Assembly (NCBI GenBank): GCA_015066565.1
Contig: SVOB01000001.1
Coordinates: 1,302,001-1,366,000 of the forward strand
Origin: Oscillospiraceae bacterium
GTDB lineage: Bacteria > Bacillota > Clostridia > Oscillospirales > Acutalibacteraceae
Reading direction: 5' to 3'
DNA length: 64,000 nt
Within the stretch, counting starts at the first letter, position 1. Each line of letters starts with the position of its first letter. This document shows positions 8,539-16,425 of the stretch, in pieces. The translations under genes were made by a program, and so were the position numbers. A model generated the notes under the pieces. That model was given only the letters and a program-made list of their open reading frames with translations, was not told the origin of the DNA and did not search any database.

Positions 8539-9813
8539 TTGGTTAAAGCGATTGTCGGCGCCAACTGGGGCGACGAGGGAAAGGGTAAAATCACCGATAT
8601 GTTTTCAGCCGAGGCGGACGTTGTTGTCCGTTTTCAGGGCGGAGCAAATGCGGGACATACCATTATCAACGAGCACGGCAGGTTTGCTTTTCACCTTATG
8701 CCGTCGGGTGTGTGCTATGACCATACTACCTGTATAATCGGCAACGGCGTTGCTCTTGATATTAACAAGTTCATAAACGAGCTTAACGACGTTAAGGCGG
8801 CGGGACTTAACCCGAAGCTTCTTGTTTCGGACAGGGCGCAGATTTTAATGCCCTACCACATTCTTCTTGACACGTATGAAGAAGAGAGGCTCGGTAAGAA
8901 CGCCTTCGGTTCAACAAAGTCGGGCATCGCCCCGTTTTTCAGTGATAAATATGCTAAAATCGGTATTCAGGTCAACGAGCTTTTTGACGACGAAACTTTA
9001 AAGGCGAAGCTTAAGAATATCTGTACTCTTAAGAATCTCACGCTTGAGTATGTCTATCATAAGCCTCTTCTTGACGAAACCGAGCTTTATAACACCTGTG
9101 TTGAATACAGAGAAAAAATCAAGCCCTATGTTTGCGATACTCACGCCTTTATTCAGCAGGCGTTAAAAGATGGAAAGAACATTCTTCTTGAAGGCCAGCT
9201 CGGTACTCTTAAGGACCCCGATTTCGGTATTTACCCGATGGTTACGTCCTCTTCAACCCTTGCGGGTTACGGCGCAGTTGGCGCGGGTATTCCGCCTCAC
9301 GAAATCAAGGACGTTATAGCCGTTACCAAGGCTTATTCCTCGGCGGTAGGCGCAGGCGAATTTGTTTCGGAAATTCTTGACGAGGACGAGGCTCAGGAGC
9401 TTCGTATTCACGGCGGCGACAAGGGTGAGTTCGGCGCAACTACGGGAAGACCGAGAAGAGTTGGCTGGTTCGACTGCGTTGCAACCCGTTACGGAGTTGA
9501 AATGCAGGGCGCAACTCAGGTTGTTTTAACCGCGCTTGACTGTCTTTCGTATCTTGAAGAAATTAAAATCTGCGTCGGCTACGAGGTTGACGGCAAGATT
9601 ATAAAGGATTTCCCGACTACACCCACTCTTAAAAAATGCAAGCCCGTTCTTAAAACAATGAAGGGCTGGCACTGCGACATAAAGGGAATCCGTGAATACG
9701 AAAAACTGCCCGAGGAAACAAGAGCGTATGTCGAGTTCATTGAAAACGAGCTCGGTCACCGTATCACAATGGTTTCAAACGGCCCCGAAAGAGAAGCAAT
9801 TATTCACAGATAA
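8539..9813 (+). CDS. purA: Adenylosuccinate synthetase
   Basis: A 424-residue PurA, full length. It condenses IMP with aspartate using GTP to give adenylosuccinate, the first committed step to AMP. The N-terminal GANWGDEGKGK carries the phosphate-binding loop and catalytic Asp; GGANAGHT, the GGDKGEFGATTGRPRRVGW segment and the C-terminal VSNGPERE follow in order. Translation most likely begins at a TTG codon, since the GGAGG at 8525-8529 is properly spaced from it and the product begins exactly at the family N-terminus. It has its own promoter and a terminator after the stop, so it is monocistronic. No purine operator is apparent. Confidence 0.97.
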   Translation: MVKAIVGANWGDEGKGKITDMFSAEADVVVRFQGGANAGHTIINEHGRFAFHLMPSGVCYDHTTCIIGNGVALDINKFINELNDVKAAGLNPKLLVSDRAQILMPYHILLDTYEEERLGKNAFGSTKSGIAPFFSDKYAKIGIQVNELFDDETLKAKLKNICTLKNLTLEYVYHKPLLDETELYNTCVEYREKIKPYVCDTHAFIQQALKDGKNILLEGQLGTLKDPDFGIYPMVTSSSTLAGYGAVGAGIPPHEIKDVIAVTKAYSSAVGAGEFVSEILDEDEAQELRIHGGDKGEFGATTGRPRRVGWFDCVATRYGVEMQGATQVVLTALDCLSYLEEIKICVGYEVDGKIIKDFPTTPTLKKCKPVLKTMKGWHCDIKGIREYEKLPEETRAYVEFIENELGHRITMVSNGPEREAIIHR

Positions 9814-9822
9814 AAAATTAAC

Positions 9823-9853
9823 CCCCTTGGATTGAATCCAAGGGGATTTTTTT
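9823..9853. terminator. Bidirectional terminator between purA and the SDR gene
   Basis: CCCCTTGGAT pairs with ATCCAAGGGG around a 3-nt loop, flanked by a T-run on the plus strand and an A-run on the other side. It lies between convergent genes. Confidence 0.85.
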
Positions 9854-10643
9854 ATTTCATATTTTTAAGCTTTTCTTTAAACCTTTTGAATTTTCTCTTT
9901 TCAAGGTACCAGTAAAATGTTCTCACGGGAGGACAGACGCCCATAAGCACCTTTGAAAGAGCGAATAACGCGCAGGGCGAAACCGTCTTTTTGCCCTTTT
10001 CAATGCCCTTTACCATCTTTCTTGCGACAATGTCGGGAGTCTGAACGGGGAAGGGCTTTTCAAACTCAACGGGATTAGCCGCCTTAAAGAAATTCGTATC
10101 AGTCGCTACGGGGTAAAGACAGGTCAACTGAAGATTTTTCGGCATTTCAAGCCTTATTCCCTGCTGAAAGCCGTGAAGGGCGAATTTCGTTGCGCTGTAA
10201 ACTGCGAAGCCGGGCATAGCCATCTGACCGATTGCGCTTACGGTATAAGCGAGAATACCGTCGCGTCCGTTGAGGTGCTCAAGATATTTTGAATATGTAT
10301 AAATAGGCGACAGAGTGTTCGTGTCGAACATAACCTTTACTCTGTCCCAATCGGTGTAGTTGAATTCCTCATAATAGGGGAAGCCTGCGTTTGCATAGAA
10401 AATATCAATTTTTTCGTTTTTGAAAACCTCATCAGCCTTTTCAAAAATCCTATCAACAGCTTCCGCAGAGCTGACGTCAATATTAAAGGGAATGACGTTT
10501 TCGCCGAAAGAGCCGAGCTTTTCCTCGGCTGTACGGGAGACGGCGAGAATTCTATTTCCTTCGCCTTTTGAAAGGATTTTCAGCGCCTCAAGACCTATTC
10601 CGCTTGAGGCGCCGGTAAGAACAATGTTTTTGTTCGTTATCAT
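9852..10643 (-). CDS. Short-chain dehydrogenase/reductase
   Basis: A 263-residue classical SDR with the Rossmann glycine motif TGASSGIG near residue 10, the structural NAG near residue 86 (YANAG), and the catalytic Tyr-x-x-x-Lys in YSATKFALHG near residue 151. It is an NAD(P)-dependent oxidoreductase of undefined substrate; the basic, aromatic C-terminal tail (FYWYLEKRKFKRFKEK) suggests membrane association, as in SDRs acting on lipids. It is the last gene of a three-gene minus-strand unit after the sialidase-like and phosphoesterase genes, separated by 12 bases from the latter. Substrate unknown. Confidence 0.85.
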   Translation of the reverse strand: MITNKNIVLTGASSGIGLEALKILSKGEGNRILAVSRTAEEKLGSFGENVIPFNIDVSSAEAVDRIFEKADEVFKNEKIDIFYANAGFPYYEEFNYTDWDRVKVMFDTNTLSPIYTYSKYLEHLNGRDGILAYTVSAIGQMAMPGFAVYSATKFALHGFQQGIRLEMPKNLQLTCLYPVATDTNFFKAANPVEFEKPFPVQTPDIVARKMVKGIEKGKKTVSPCALFALSKVLMGVCPPVRTFYWYLEKRKFKRFKEKLKNMK

Positions 10644-10655
10644 AAATATACCGCC

Positions 10656-11984
10656 TTATTTAAGCTTTATTACCGCGTCGTTATCCGACCAGCCTTTGTC
10701 GTTGCCTATTGTCTTAAGCACCATTTCGGCAAGGTTTGGCGTAACGCCGTCCTTTGTCAGTTTTTTCTCAACCTTCGAGATAACGGGATGAAACCTTTTG
10801 AGAACTCTTGAAACGGTTTCGTATTCGGGAGTTCCCTTTGTATAGGGCTGGTCGCCGAGGAAAATATCCCTTGCGATTTCGCCCGCAAAGGTTGTGAATT
10901 TCTTATCCTTTAACTCGCTGTCAACCTTAATGCAAAGCATTCTTCCTATCTGACCGAGAGTTTTATTGTTGAAATTACCCTTGGCTACGCCCTTGAGGGA
11001 TTTTACAATTCCGTCTCCGCCGTTTAAGGCTCTGTTAATTCGGTTTACGGCGGCTGTCTCGGCGCGAGAATCGAAAAATCTCTGGGTTGAAATGCCGTCG
11101 GTGTTTTCACGGAACTCGGGAACGGGGATTGATTCAACCTTTACGGTTTCTTCGTCTTCAACGGTAACCTTTCTGTATTTTGCGGGGCTTCCGACAAGGC
11201 AGGAGGTGCATATATCGACGAATTTGTTTCCGCTTTCGGAATAGAATTCGTTGATTGACTGAATATGCATATGTCCCGTCATAGCGAGGTGAACGCCGTT
11301 ATCGGCAAGGAACGAAGCGACCTTGCGCCAGTTCTTTATATGGGCGTCGCCGATTAAATCGAAAACGGGAACGGACGGAATAATCGGGTAGTGGTTTATT
11401 GCGAAAATAAAGCAACCGTCCTCTTTCGCCTTGTCAATCTGCTCCTTAGCCCACGAGAGCATACGCTCGTCAATTGTTCCCTTTACGTTGTCGGCGCTGT
11501 CACAGTTGAAGGCAATCATTCTTACGCCCTCGGCAACCTCGGCAACGTAGGAGAGGGTTTGTCTGTCAACGCTTAGCGCTTCGGAATAGCCGAATTCATA
11601 GTAGAGGTCGTATAAATCGTCAAGGGTTGTTCCCTCAACGGGAACAAAGTCCTTTCCCTTATAGCCTCTCGGGTGGTCGTTGTAGTCGTGACCGGCGGTG
11701 ATAACGAAGACCTTTTTGCCCGCTTCCTTAAGTTTTTTAAGCTCTTTTACAAAGGATTTGTGGCTTTCCTTTTCGCCGTCTTTTGAAAGGTCGCCCGGAA
11801 TAATTACAGTGTCAACCTCCGTGTCCTCGGCGATTTTTTTGAATGTCGCTTTTACAATTTCGCTGCTTTCGGCGAGATAATACATCTCGTTTTTCATATA
11901 ATCGTCAAACGCTTCGCCGCTGCAGCCGAGACTCGGCTCAAAATAATGGGTGTCGGTTACAAGAAAAAATTTAAAGGGCTTCAT
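10656..11984 (-). CDS. Calcineurin-like metallophosphoesterase
   Basis: A 442-residue protein with the five metallophosphoesterase blocks: D-T-H (VTDTHYFEPS) at the N-terminus, PGDLSKDG near residue 62, AGHDYND near residue 97 where most relatives have GNH, NHYPIIP near residue 197, and TGHMHIQ near residue 238. There is no signal peptide, so it is probably cytoplasmic. The family uses a dinuclear metal centre to hydrolyse phosphomonoesters or diesters. The stop and start of its neighbours are almost contiguous: the sialidase-like gene ends at 11986, two bases upstream. The His for Asn-His exchange in block III (GHD) is a small oddity. Substrate unknown. Confidence 0.85.
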   Translation of the reverse strand: MKPFKFFLVTDTHYFEPSLGCSGEAFDDYMKNEMYYLAESSEIVKATFKKIAEDTEVDTVIIPGDLSKDGEKESHKSFVKELKKLKEAGKKVFVITAGHDYNDHPRGYKGKDFVPVEGTTLDDLYDLYYEFGYSEALSVDRQTLSYVAEVAEGVRMIAFNCDSADNVKGTIDERMLSWAKEQIDKAKEDGCFIFAINHYPIIPSVPVFDLIGDAHIKNWRKVASFLADNGVHLAMTGHMHIQSINEFYSESGNKFVDICTSCLVGSPAKYRKVTVEDEETVKVESIPVPEFRENTDGISTQRFFDSRAETAAVNRINRALNGGDGIVKSLKGVAKGNFNNKTLGQIGRMLCIKVDSELKDKKFTTFAGEIARDIFLGDQPYTKGTPEYETVSRVLKRFHPVISKVEKKLTKDGVTPNLAEMVLKTIGNDKGWSDNDAVIKLK

Positions 11985-11985
11985 A

Positions 11986-13320
11986 TTATTCTCCTTTCAG
12001 TTCTTCCGCAAGAGAATCAATGTCTTTAAGGTTGATTCTCTTTGAACAGATAAACGTCTTGTATTTTCCGTCTTCAAGTTTTTGCTCGGGACTGAATTTT
12101 CCGTAGGTGCAGGTGACTATTGTGCCGTCGGGAAGAACTACGTTTCCGCAGTAACCCGTGTCGGCGTTTGCTTCGTATTCGGGCGAGGTCTGACCATCCT
12201 TATAAATGTGGGCGAGCTTTATTCTGTAAAGTCCCTCGTTTCCGTTTTTAAGGTCGTCAAAGGTTCCTACCCAGGCTACCCAGCCTTCGCTGACCCAGTT
12301 CTTGTCGCTTTTTTCGATTGCTTTAGGACCTCGGTTGATTGAACGGAAGGTGATGAAAAGTCTTCCGTCAACCCATTCTGCCTTGTGCCTTTCGCCATTG
12401 AGAGACGAGGGAGCCTCCTTTGGCTCGGACCAGGTTTTGCCCTCGTCGGTTGAGAAGGAAATAAGCGAATTCATTTTCTTTGAATTGCTTCTTGCAATCA
12501 GGCAAAGCGTATCACCTACGCCGTTGTCGCTTCTGACAACCTCAACCTCGCACATTTTAGCGGCCTTTTCGACCTTTCTGTATTCGGAGAAGTATTTTTC
12601 GGGCTTACTCCAGTGCATTTTGCCGTTTTCATCAAAGGTGAGAATTGTTTTATAATTATAAAAATCGGAGTCGTGGAACAGTCCCATCCATTTATCGACG
12701 AATTTCCCGTTTTCCTTTAACTGAGTGAGGCTCGACATAGCGACAATCGGGATAACGGGATAATCGGACTTCTTATCGTAGAAAAGCTCAAATTCCGACC
12801 AGGTCTGACCCTCGTCGTCGGAGAGCGAAACGTTAAAACCGCCCGGAGTTGACATATTCGGCCACTTGGGATTTGCGGAAATGAGAATGAGCTTGTCGCT
12901 TGTTTTTCCGTCAGTGAACGCAAGGCGGTAAACGGTCGGAGTTTCGAGCGAATCTTTCCAGCTTTCGGGGGTGTTACTAAGCGATTTGTTCCAGGTAAGA
13001 CCGCCGTCAGAGCTGATTTTGGTTCTTATTGCGCCCTTGCCGTGACCCTCGGGATAGGCGGTGAGAATATCGCCGTTTTGAAGCAGAACGCTGTCGGGAT
13101 GGGCGAGATAATCCGCCGTGTCGTCAACAACGGACAAATCATAGAGATAACTGTATTTTTCGTCAGTGCCGTCGGGCATAACGCTTAAGTCAATTTCGGG
13201 TATTGTGTAGTCGGCAGGTTCCGCTTTTTCAACTCTGTTGCTCAGAACTAAAACCGTTACAAGAACGCCCGCCGTAACAACGACAGCAGTTATAATTATA
13301 AGAATTAATCTCTTGCTCAT
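11986..13320 (-). CDS. Membrane-anchored sialidase/BNR-repeat family protein
   Basis: A 444-residue protein with an N-terminal membrane helix (about residues 5-26) and an extracytoplasmic six-bladed sialidase-type beta-propeller. At least three Asp boxes (S-x-D-x-G-x-T-W) are visible: SSDGGLTW, SDDEGQTW and STDEGKTW. The family includes exo-sialidases and other glycoside-binding propellers. A complete set of the catalytic Arg triad, Tyr and Glu cannot be assigned with confidence by eye, so hydrolysis of sialic acid is not assured. It is the first gene of the three-gene minus-strand unit and has its own promoter with a palindrome in the spacer. Confidence 0.78.
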   Translation of the reverse strand: MSKRLILIIITAVVVTAGVLVTVLVLSNRVEKAEPADYTIPEIDLSVMPDGTDEKYSYLYDLSVVDDTADYLAHPDSVLLQNGDILTAYPEGHGKGAIRTKISSDGGLTWNKSLSNTPESWKDSLETPTVYRLAFTDGKTSDKLILISANPKWPNMSTPGGFNVSLSDDEGQTWSEFELFYDKKSDYPVIPIVAMSSLTQLKENGKFVDKWMGLFHDSDFYNYKTILTFDENGKMHWSKPEKYFSEYRKVEKAAKMCEVEVVRSDNGVGDTLCLIARSNSKKMNSLISFSTDEGKTWSEPKEAPSSLNGERHKAEWVDGRLFITFRSINRGPKAIEKSDKNWVSEGWVAWVGTFDDLKNGNEGLYRIKLAHIYKDGQTSPEYEANADTGYCGNVVLPDGTIVTCTYGKFSPEQKLEDGKYKTFICSKRINLKDIDSLAEELKGE

Positions 13321-13353
13321 TTTTATTCGCCCCTCTCGGAGTTTTATATATTT

Positions 13354-13382
13354 ATAGTATCACAGCGCTGTGAAAAGTTCAA
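13354..13382 (-). promoter_or_regulatory. Promoter with palindromic operator candidate for the sialidase-like operon
   Basis: On the minus strand TTGAAC (13382-13377), a 17-base spacer and TACTAT (13359-13354). The spacer holds the perfect 12-bp palindrome CACAGCGCTGTG (13361-13372). A dimeric regulator bound there would block RNA polymerase. The regulator is not identified. Confidence 0.6.
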
Positions 13383-13406
13383 CAGAAAGAAATTTAAAAA
13401 AACCGC

Positions 13407-13435
13407 TTGACAAATGATTTTTACGGTGTTAATAT
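13407..13435 (+). promoter_or_regulatory. Promoter of the first T-box leader
   Basis: TTGACA at 13407-13412, a 17-base spacer and TAATAT at 13430-13435. Transcription would begin about 13442, just before Stem I of the T-box. Confidence 0.85.
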
Positions 13436-13441
13436 GGTAAA

Positions 13442-13716
13442 AACTTAAAAAAAGGCTGTGACGAAGACGGCTGAGTAGTTTGTTTTTCAGAGATTCGGTG
13501 GTTGGTGCGAACCGGAATCAAATGCTCAAAAGCCCATCCCTTCCGAGCCGGAGGCCCGAAAAGCCCGAAGCTTAGTAGATACCTCCCGTGATTGCTGCGT
13601 AAAGGCATAGGAATTGCTGGATTCCGAGAGTGGCGATATTTTTTATCGCAATTTGAGTGGTACCGCGGATGTGATTTTCACACTCGTCTCAAAGAAATGA
13701 GACGGGTGTTTTTTTA
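13442..13716 (+). ncRNA. T-box leader 1 (Leu or Ile specifier)
   Basis: A tRNA-sensing T-box leader. The AGTAG box (about 13474), the Stem I apical motif GGTTGGTGCGAACC (13500-13513), the CTTAGTAGA of Stem III (about 13571) and the T-box GAGTGGTACCGCGG (13655-13668) are all present. They are followed by a terminator hairpin with a T-run (13679-13716). The specifier is ambiguous. CTC (Leu, 13525-13527) fits a specifier loop above a GGCT/AGCC helix; ATC (Ile, 13536-13538) fits by alignment to leader 2. Both are branched-chain codons. The terminator should be disrupted when the matching tRNA is uncharged, switching on the ligase gene downstream. Confidence 0.9.
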
Positions 13717-13780
13717 TTGCTCAATCTGTTTTAACCCGATAAGCAAAATCCATTAATATATAAGAAAAGGGAGAATCATT

Positions 13781-16051
13781 ATGGAGCATTCAACCGAAAA
13801 AACGAAATTACTTGAAATCGCCATGCGTATTCGTGAAATGCGCGAAATTTCGGGGCTTACTCAGGAGGAAATGGCTATTGAAACCGAGGTTACGGTTGAC
13901 GAATACCTCAAGTATGAGGCGGGTCAGCTTGACTTTCCTTTCACCTTTCTTCATAAGTGCGCCCACGTTTTCAATATCGACATTACCAATATTCTTGAGG
14001 GTAAGAGCGCCCATCTTTCGTCCTACACGGTAACGAGAAAGGGCGCAGGACAGGAAACGGCTAAGGAGGACGGAATTGAAATTGTCAACCTCGCTCCGAA
14101 ATTCAGAAAAAAGATGAGCGAGCCGCACTGGGTAAAGTACGAATATGACGAGGCTCTTCAGAATAAGCCTATTCATACCACTACCCATTCGGGTCAGGAA
14201 TTCGACTACGTTTTACAGGGTCACCTCAAGGTTCAGATTGGCTCGAATACCGAAATTCTTCACGAGGGCGACAGCGTTTACTATAACAGCTCAACGCCTC
14301 ACGGTATGATTGCCGTTGACGGTGAGGACTGTCTTTTCCTTGCGGTTGTAATCCCCGGCGTTGAAGAAAAGGAAGAGGTTGTAAGGGATACCCTTATTCC
14401 GACCCGTTCGTCGAATAAAAAATACGTCAGCGAGAATTTTATCACCTGTACCGAAAGCGAAACGGGACTTCTTGAAAAAATTGAATTCAAGAATGAGGAT
14501 AAATTCAATTTTGCCTTTGATATTGTCGATGAAATTGCAAAGAAAAATCCCGAAAAGCTCGCTATGCTCCATATTTCAAAGGATAAAACAGAACGTCATT
14601 TCACCTTTAACGATATGAAGCGCGCTTCAAACCAGACCGCTAACTATTTTAAATCCTTAGGTATCAAAAAGGGCGACAGGGTAATGCTTGTTCTGAAACG
14701 TCATTACCAGTTCTGGTTCTCAATGCTTGCTCTTCATAAGCTCGGCGCGGTTGCAATTCCCGCTACAAATCAGCTTCAGGAGCACGATTTTGAATATCGC
14801 TTCAAGGTCGGCGAGGTCAGCGCAATCGTCTGTACTGCCGACGGCGACGTAGCTCATCAGGTTGAGCTTGCCGAGGAAAAATGCCCGACTCTTAAAACAA
14901 AGATTATCGTCGGCGGCGAAAGAGAAGGCTGGCACGATTTCAACAGCGAATATTCGCTTTTCAGCACTCATTTCCACCGTTCGGACGAAACTCCCTGCGG
15001 AAACGACCCGATGGTTATGTTCTTTACCTCGGGCACAACGGGTTATCCGAAGCTCGCCATGCACTCATATAAATACGCTTTAGGTCATTATATCACGGCT
15101 AAATACTGGCACGGCGTAAGTGACGACGGACTTCATTTCACAATTTCCGAAACAGGTTGGGGCAAGGCTCTCTGGGGCAAGCTCTACGGTCAGTGGCTCT
15201 GCGAGGGCGCTGTATTTACATACGACTTTGACCGCTTTGACGCGGCGGATATTCTTCCCATGTTCGCAAAGTACAATATCACTACCTTCTGCGCGCCGCC
15301 GACAATGCTCCGTATGATGATTAAGCAGGATATTTCAAAATACGATTTGTCGTCGGTACGCCATATGACAACGGCGGGCGAGGCTCTCAACCCCGAGGTT
15401 TACCGCCAGTTTGAAAAGGCGACGGGACTTCAGATTATGGAGGGCTTCGGTCAGACCGAAACAACCCTTTCGATAGGCAACCTTATCGGAGGTACTCATA
15501 AGGTCGGTTCAATGGGTAAGCCCTCGCCGCTTTATGACCTCGACATTCTTGACGAGGACGGCAATTCCGTTCCCGTAGGCGAAACCGGCGAAATCGTAAT
15601 CAAGGTCGGCGATAAGGCTCCCTGCGGACTTTTCCTCGGCTACTATCATGACGAGGAATCGACCAAAAAGGTTTGGCATGACGGGTATTATCATACGGGC
15701 GACACTGCGTGGCGTGACGAAGACGGCTTCCTGTGGTATGTCGGGCGTGTTGACGACGTTATCAAGTCCTCGGGCTACCGCATCGGACCGTTTGAAATCG
15801 AGAGCGTTATTATGGAGCTTCCCTACGTTCTTGAATGCGGCGTTTCGGCAGTTCCCGACGAGGTAAGAGGTCAGGTAGTCAAGGCGAGCATAGTTCTCGT
15901 CAAGGGCACTGAGGGTACGGAAGAGCTTAAAAAGGAAATCCAGAATTATGTCAAGAGCCACACCGCACCCTATAAATACCCGAGAATAGTTGTATTCCGT
16001 GAGGATTTGCCCAAGACAATAAGCGGTAAAATCCAGAGAAATCAGCTTTAA
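13781..16051 (+). CDS. XRE-HTH + cupin + acyl-CoA ligase fusion protein, copy 1
   Basis: A 756-residue three-part protein. Residues about 12-68 are an XRE/Cro helix-turn-helix (MRIREMREISGLTQEEMA). Residues about 125-195 are a cupin (HSGQEFDYVLQGHLKVQIG, then HEGD and PHGM). Residues about 245-756 are an AMP-forming acyl-CoA ligase with TSGTTGYPK (about 412), GFGQTE, YHTGD, GRVDDVIKSSGYRIGP and the catalytic lysine in SGKIQRNQL. The ligase part resembles ACSM-type medium/branched-chain acid:CoA ligases, which make acyl-CoA, AMP and PPi. A T-box controls it and an AAGGGAG Shine-Dalgarno sets the start. I infer activation of a branched-chain acid (isovalerate, 2-methylbutyrate or isobutyrate). 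The HTH-cupin half may bind DNA or sense the acid. Its paralogue follows at 16426. Confidence 0.88.
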   Translation: MEHSTEKTKLLEIAMRIREMREISGLTQEEMAIETEVTVDEYLKYEAGQLDFPFTFLHKCAHVFNIDITNILEGKSAHLSSYTVTRKGAGQETAKEDGIEIVNLAPKFRKKMSEPHWVKYEYDEALQNKPIHTTTHSGQEFDYVLQGHLKVQIGSNTEILHEGDSVYYNSSTPHGMIAVDGEDCLFLAVVIPGVEEKEEVVRDTLIPTRSSNKKYVSENFITCTESETGLLEKIEFKNEDKFNFAFDIVDEIAKKNPEKLAMLHISKDKTERHFTFNDMKRASNQTANYFKSLGIKKGDRVMLVLKRHYQFWFSMLALHKLGAVAIPATNQLQEHDFEYRFKVGEVSAIVCTADGDVAHQVELAEEKCPTLKTKIIVGGEREGWHDFNSEYSLFSTHFHRSDETPCGNDPMVMFFTSGTTGYPKLAMHSYKYALGHYITAKYWHGVSDDGLHFTISETGWGKALWGKLYGQWLCEGAVFTYDFDRFDAADILPMFAKYNITTFCAPPTMLRMMIKQDISKYDLSSVRHMTTAGEALNPEVYRQFEKATGLQIMEGFGQTETTLSIGNLIGGTHKVGSMGKPSPLYDLDILDEDGNSVPVGETGEIVIKVGDKAPCGLFLGYYHDEESTKKVWHDGYYHTGDTAWRDEDGFLWYVGRVDDVIKSSGYRIGPFEIESVIMELPYVLECGVSAVPDEVRGQVVKASIVLVKGTEGTEELKKEIQNYVKSHTAPYKYPRIVVFREDLPKTISGKIQRNQL

Positions 16052-16080
16052 TACGTTAATAAAATAATTTAATAAACCGA

Positions 16081-16109
16081 TTGACAAATAAAAAAAGTTG
16101 ATTTATAAT
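16081..16109 (+). promoter_or_regulatory. Promoter of the second T-box leader
   Basis: TTGACA at 16081-16086 and TATAAT at 16104-16109 with a 17-base spacer, a full consensus match starting 30 bases after the stop of the first ligase gene. Confidence 0.88.
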
Positions 16110-16115
16110 ACCTTA

Positions 16116-16396
16116 AAATATAAAAAGGCGTTGAAGAAGAGAGTAATTTCAGGCTTTCGCAAAGAGAGGTAACGGTTGGTGTAAGTTATCGGAAAAGCGG
16201 TCTTTACTGTAGCTTCCGAGCCGGGAGGAAGAAAAGCTTCGGCTTAGTAGAACCTCTCCGTGACTGCTGCGTTAATGCATACGGCTTGTCAGAGCCTGAG
16301 CGGCGAAAAAATTTCGCAATTTGAGTGGTACCGCGGGTATTAAATTTTGATTTAACGCTCGTCTCAAAGTAATCAACTTTGGGACGGGCATTTTTT
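16116..16396 (+). ncRNA. T-box leader 2 (probable Val specifier)
   Basis: A second T-box leader with AGAGTAA (about 16139), the AAAGAGAGG and GGTTGGTGTAAG apical motifs of Stem I (16160-16186), CTTAGTAGA (about 16243), the T-box GAGTGGTACCGCGG (16323-16336), and a 14-bp terminator hairpin with T-run (16357-16396). The base of Stem I on the 3' side reads GTA-G-CTTCC. Aligned with leader 3 this puts the specifier at GTA (Val, 16209-16211), followed by the usual purine. It shares the CTTCCGAGCC block with leader 1, so the two leaders probably duplicated together with their genes. Confidence 0.9.
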
Positions 16397-16425
16397 ATCC
16401 CGTCCGAAACCGAGGAGTTGTTATT

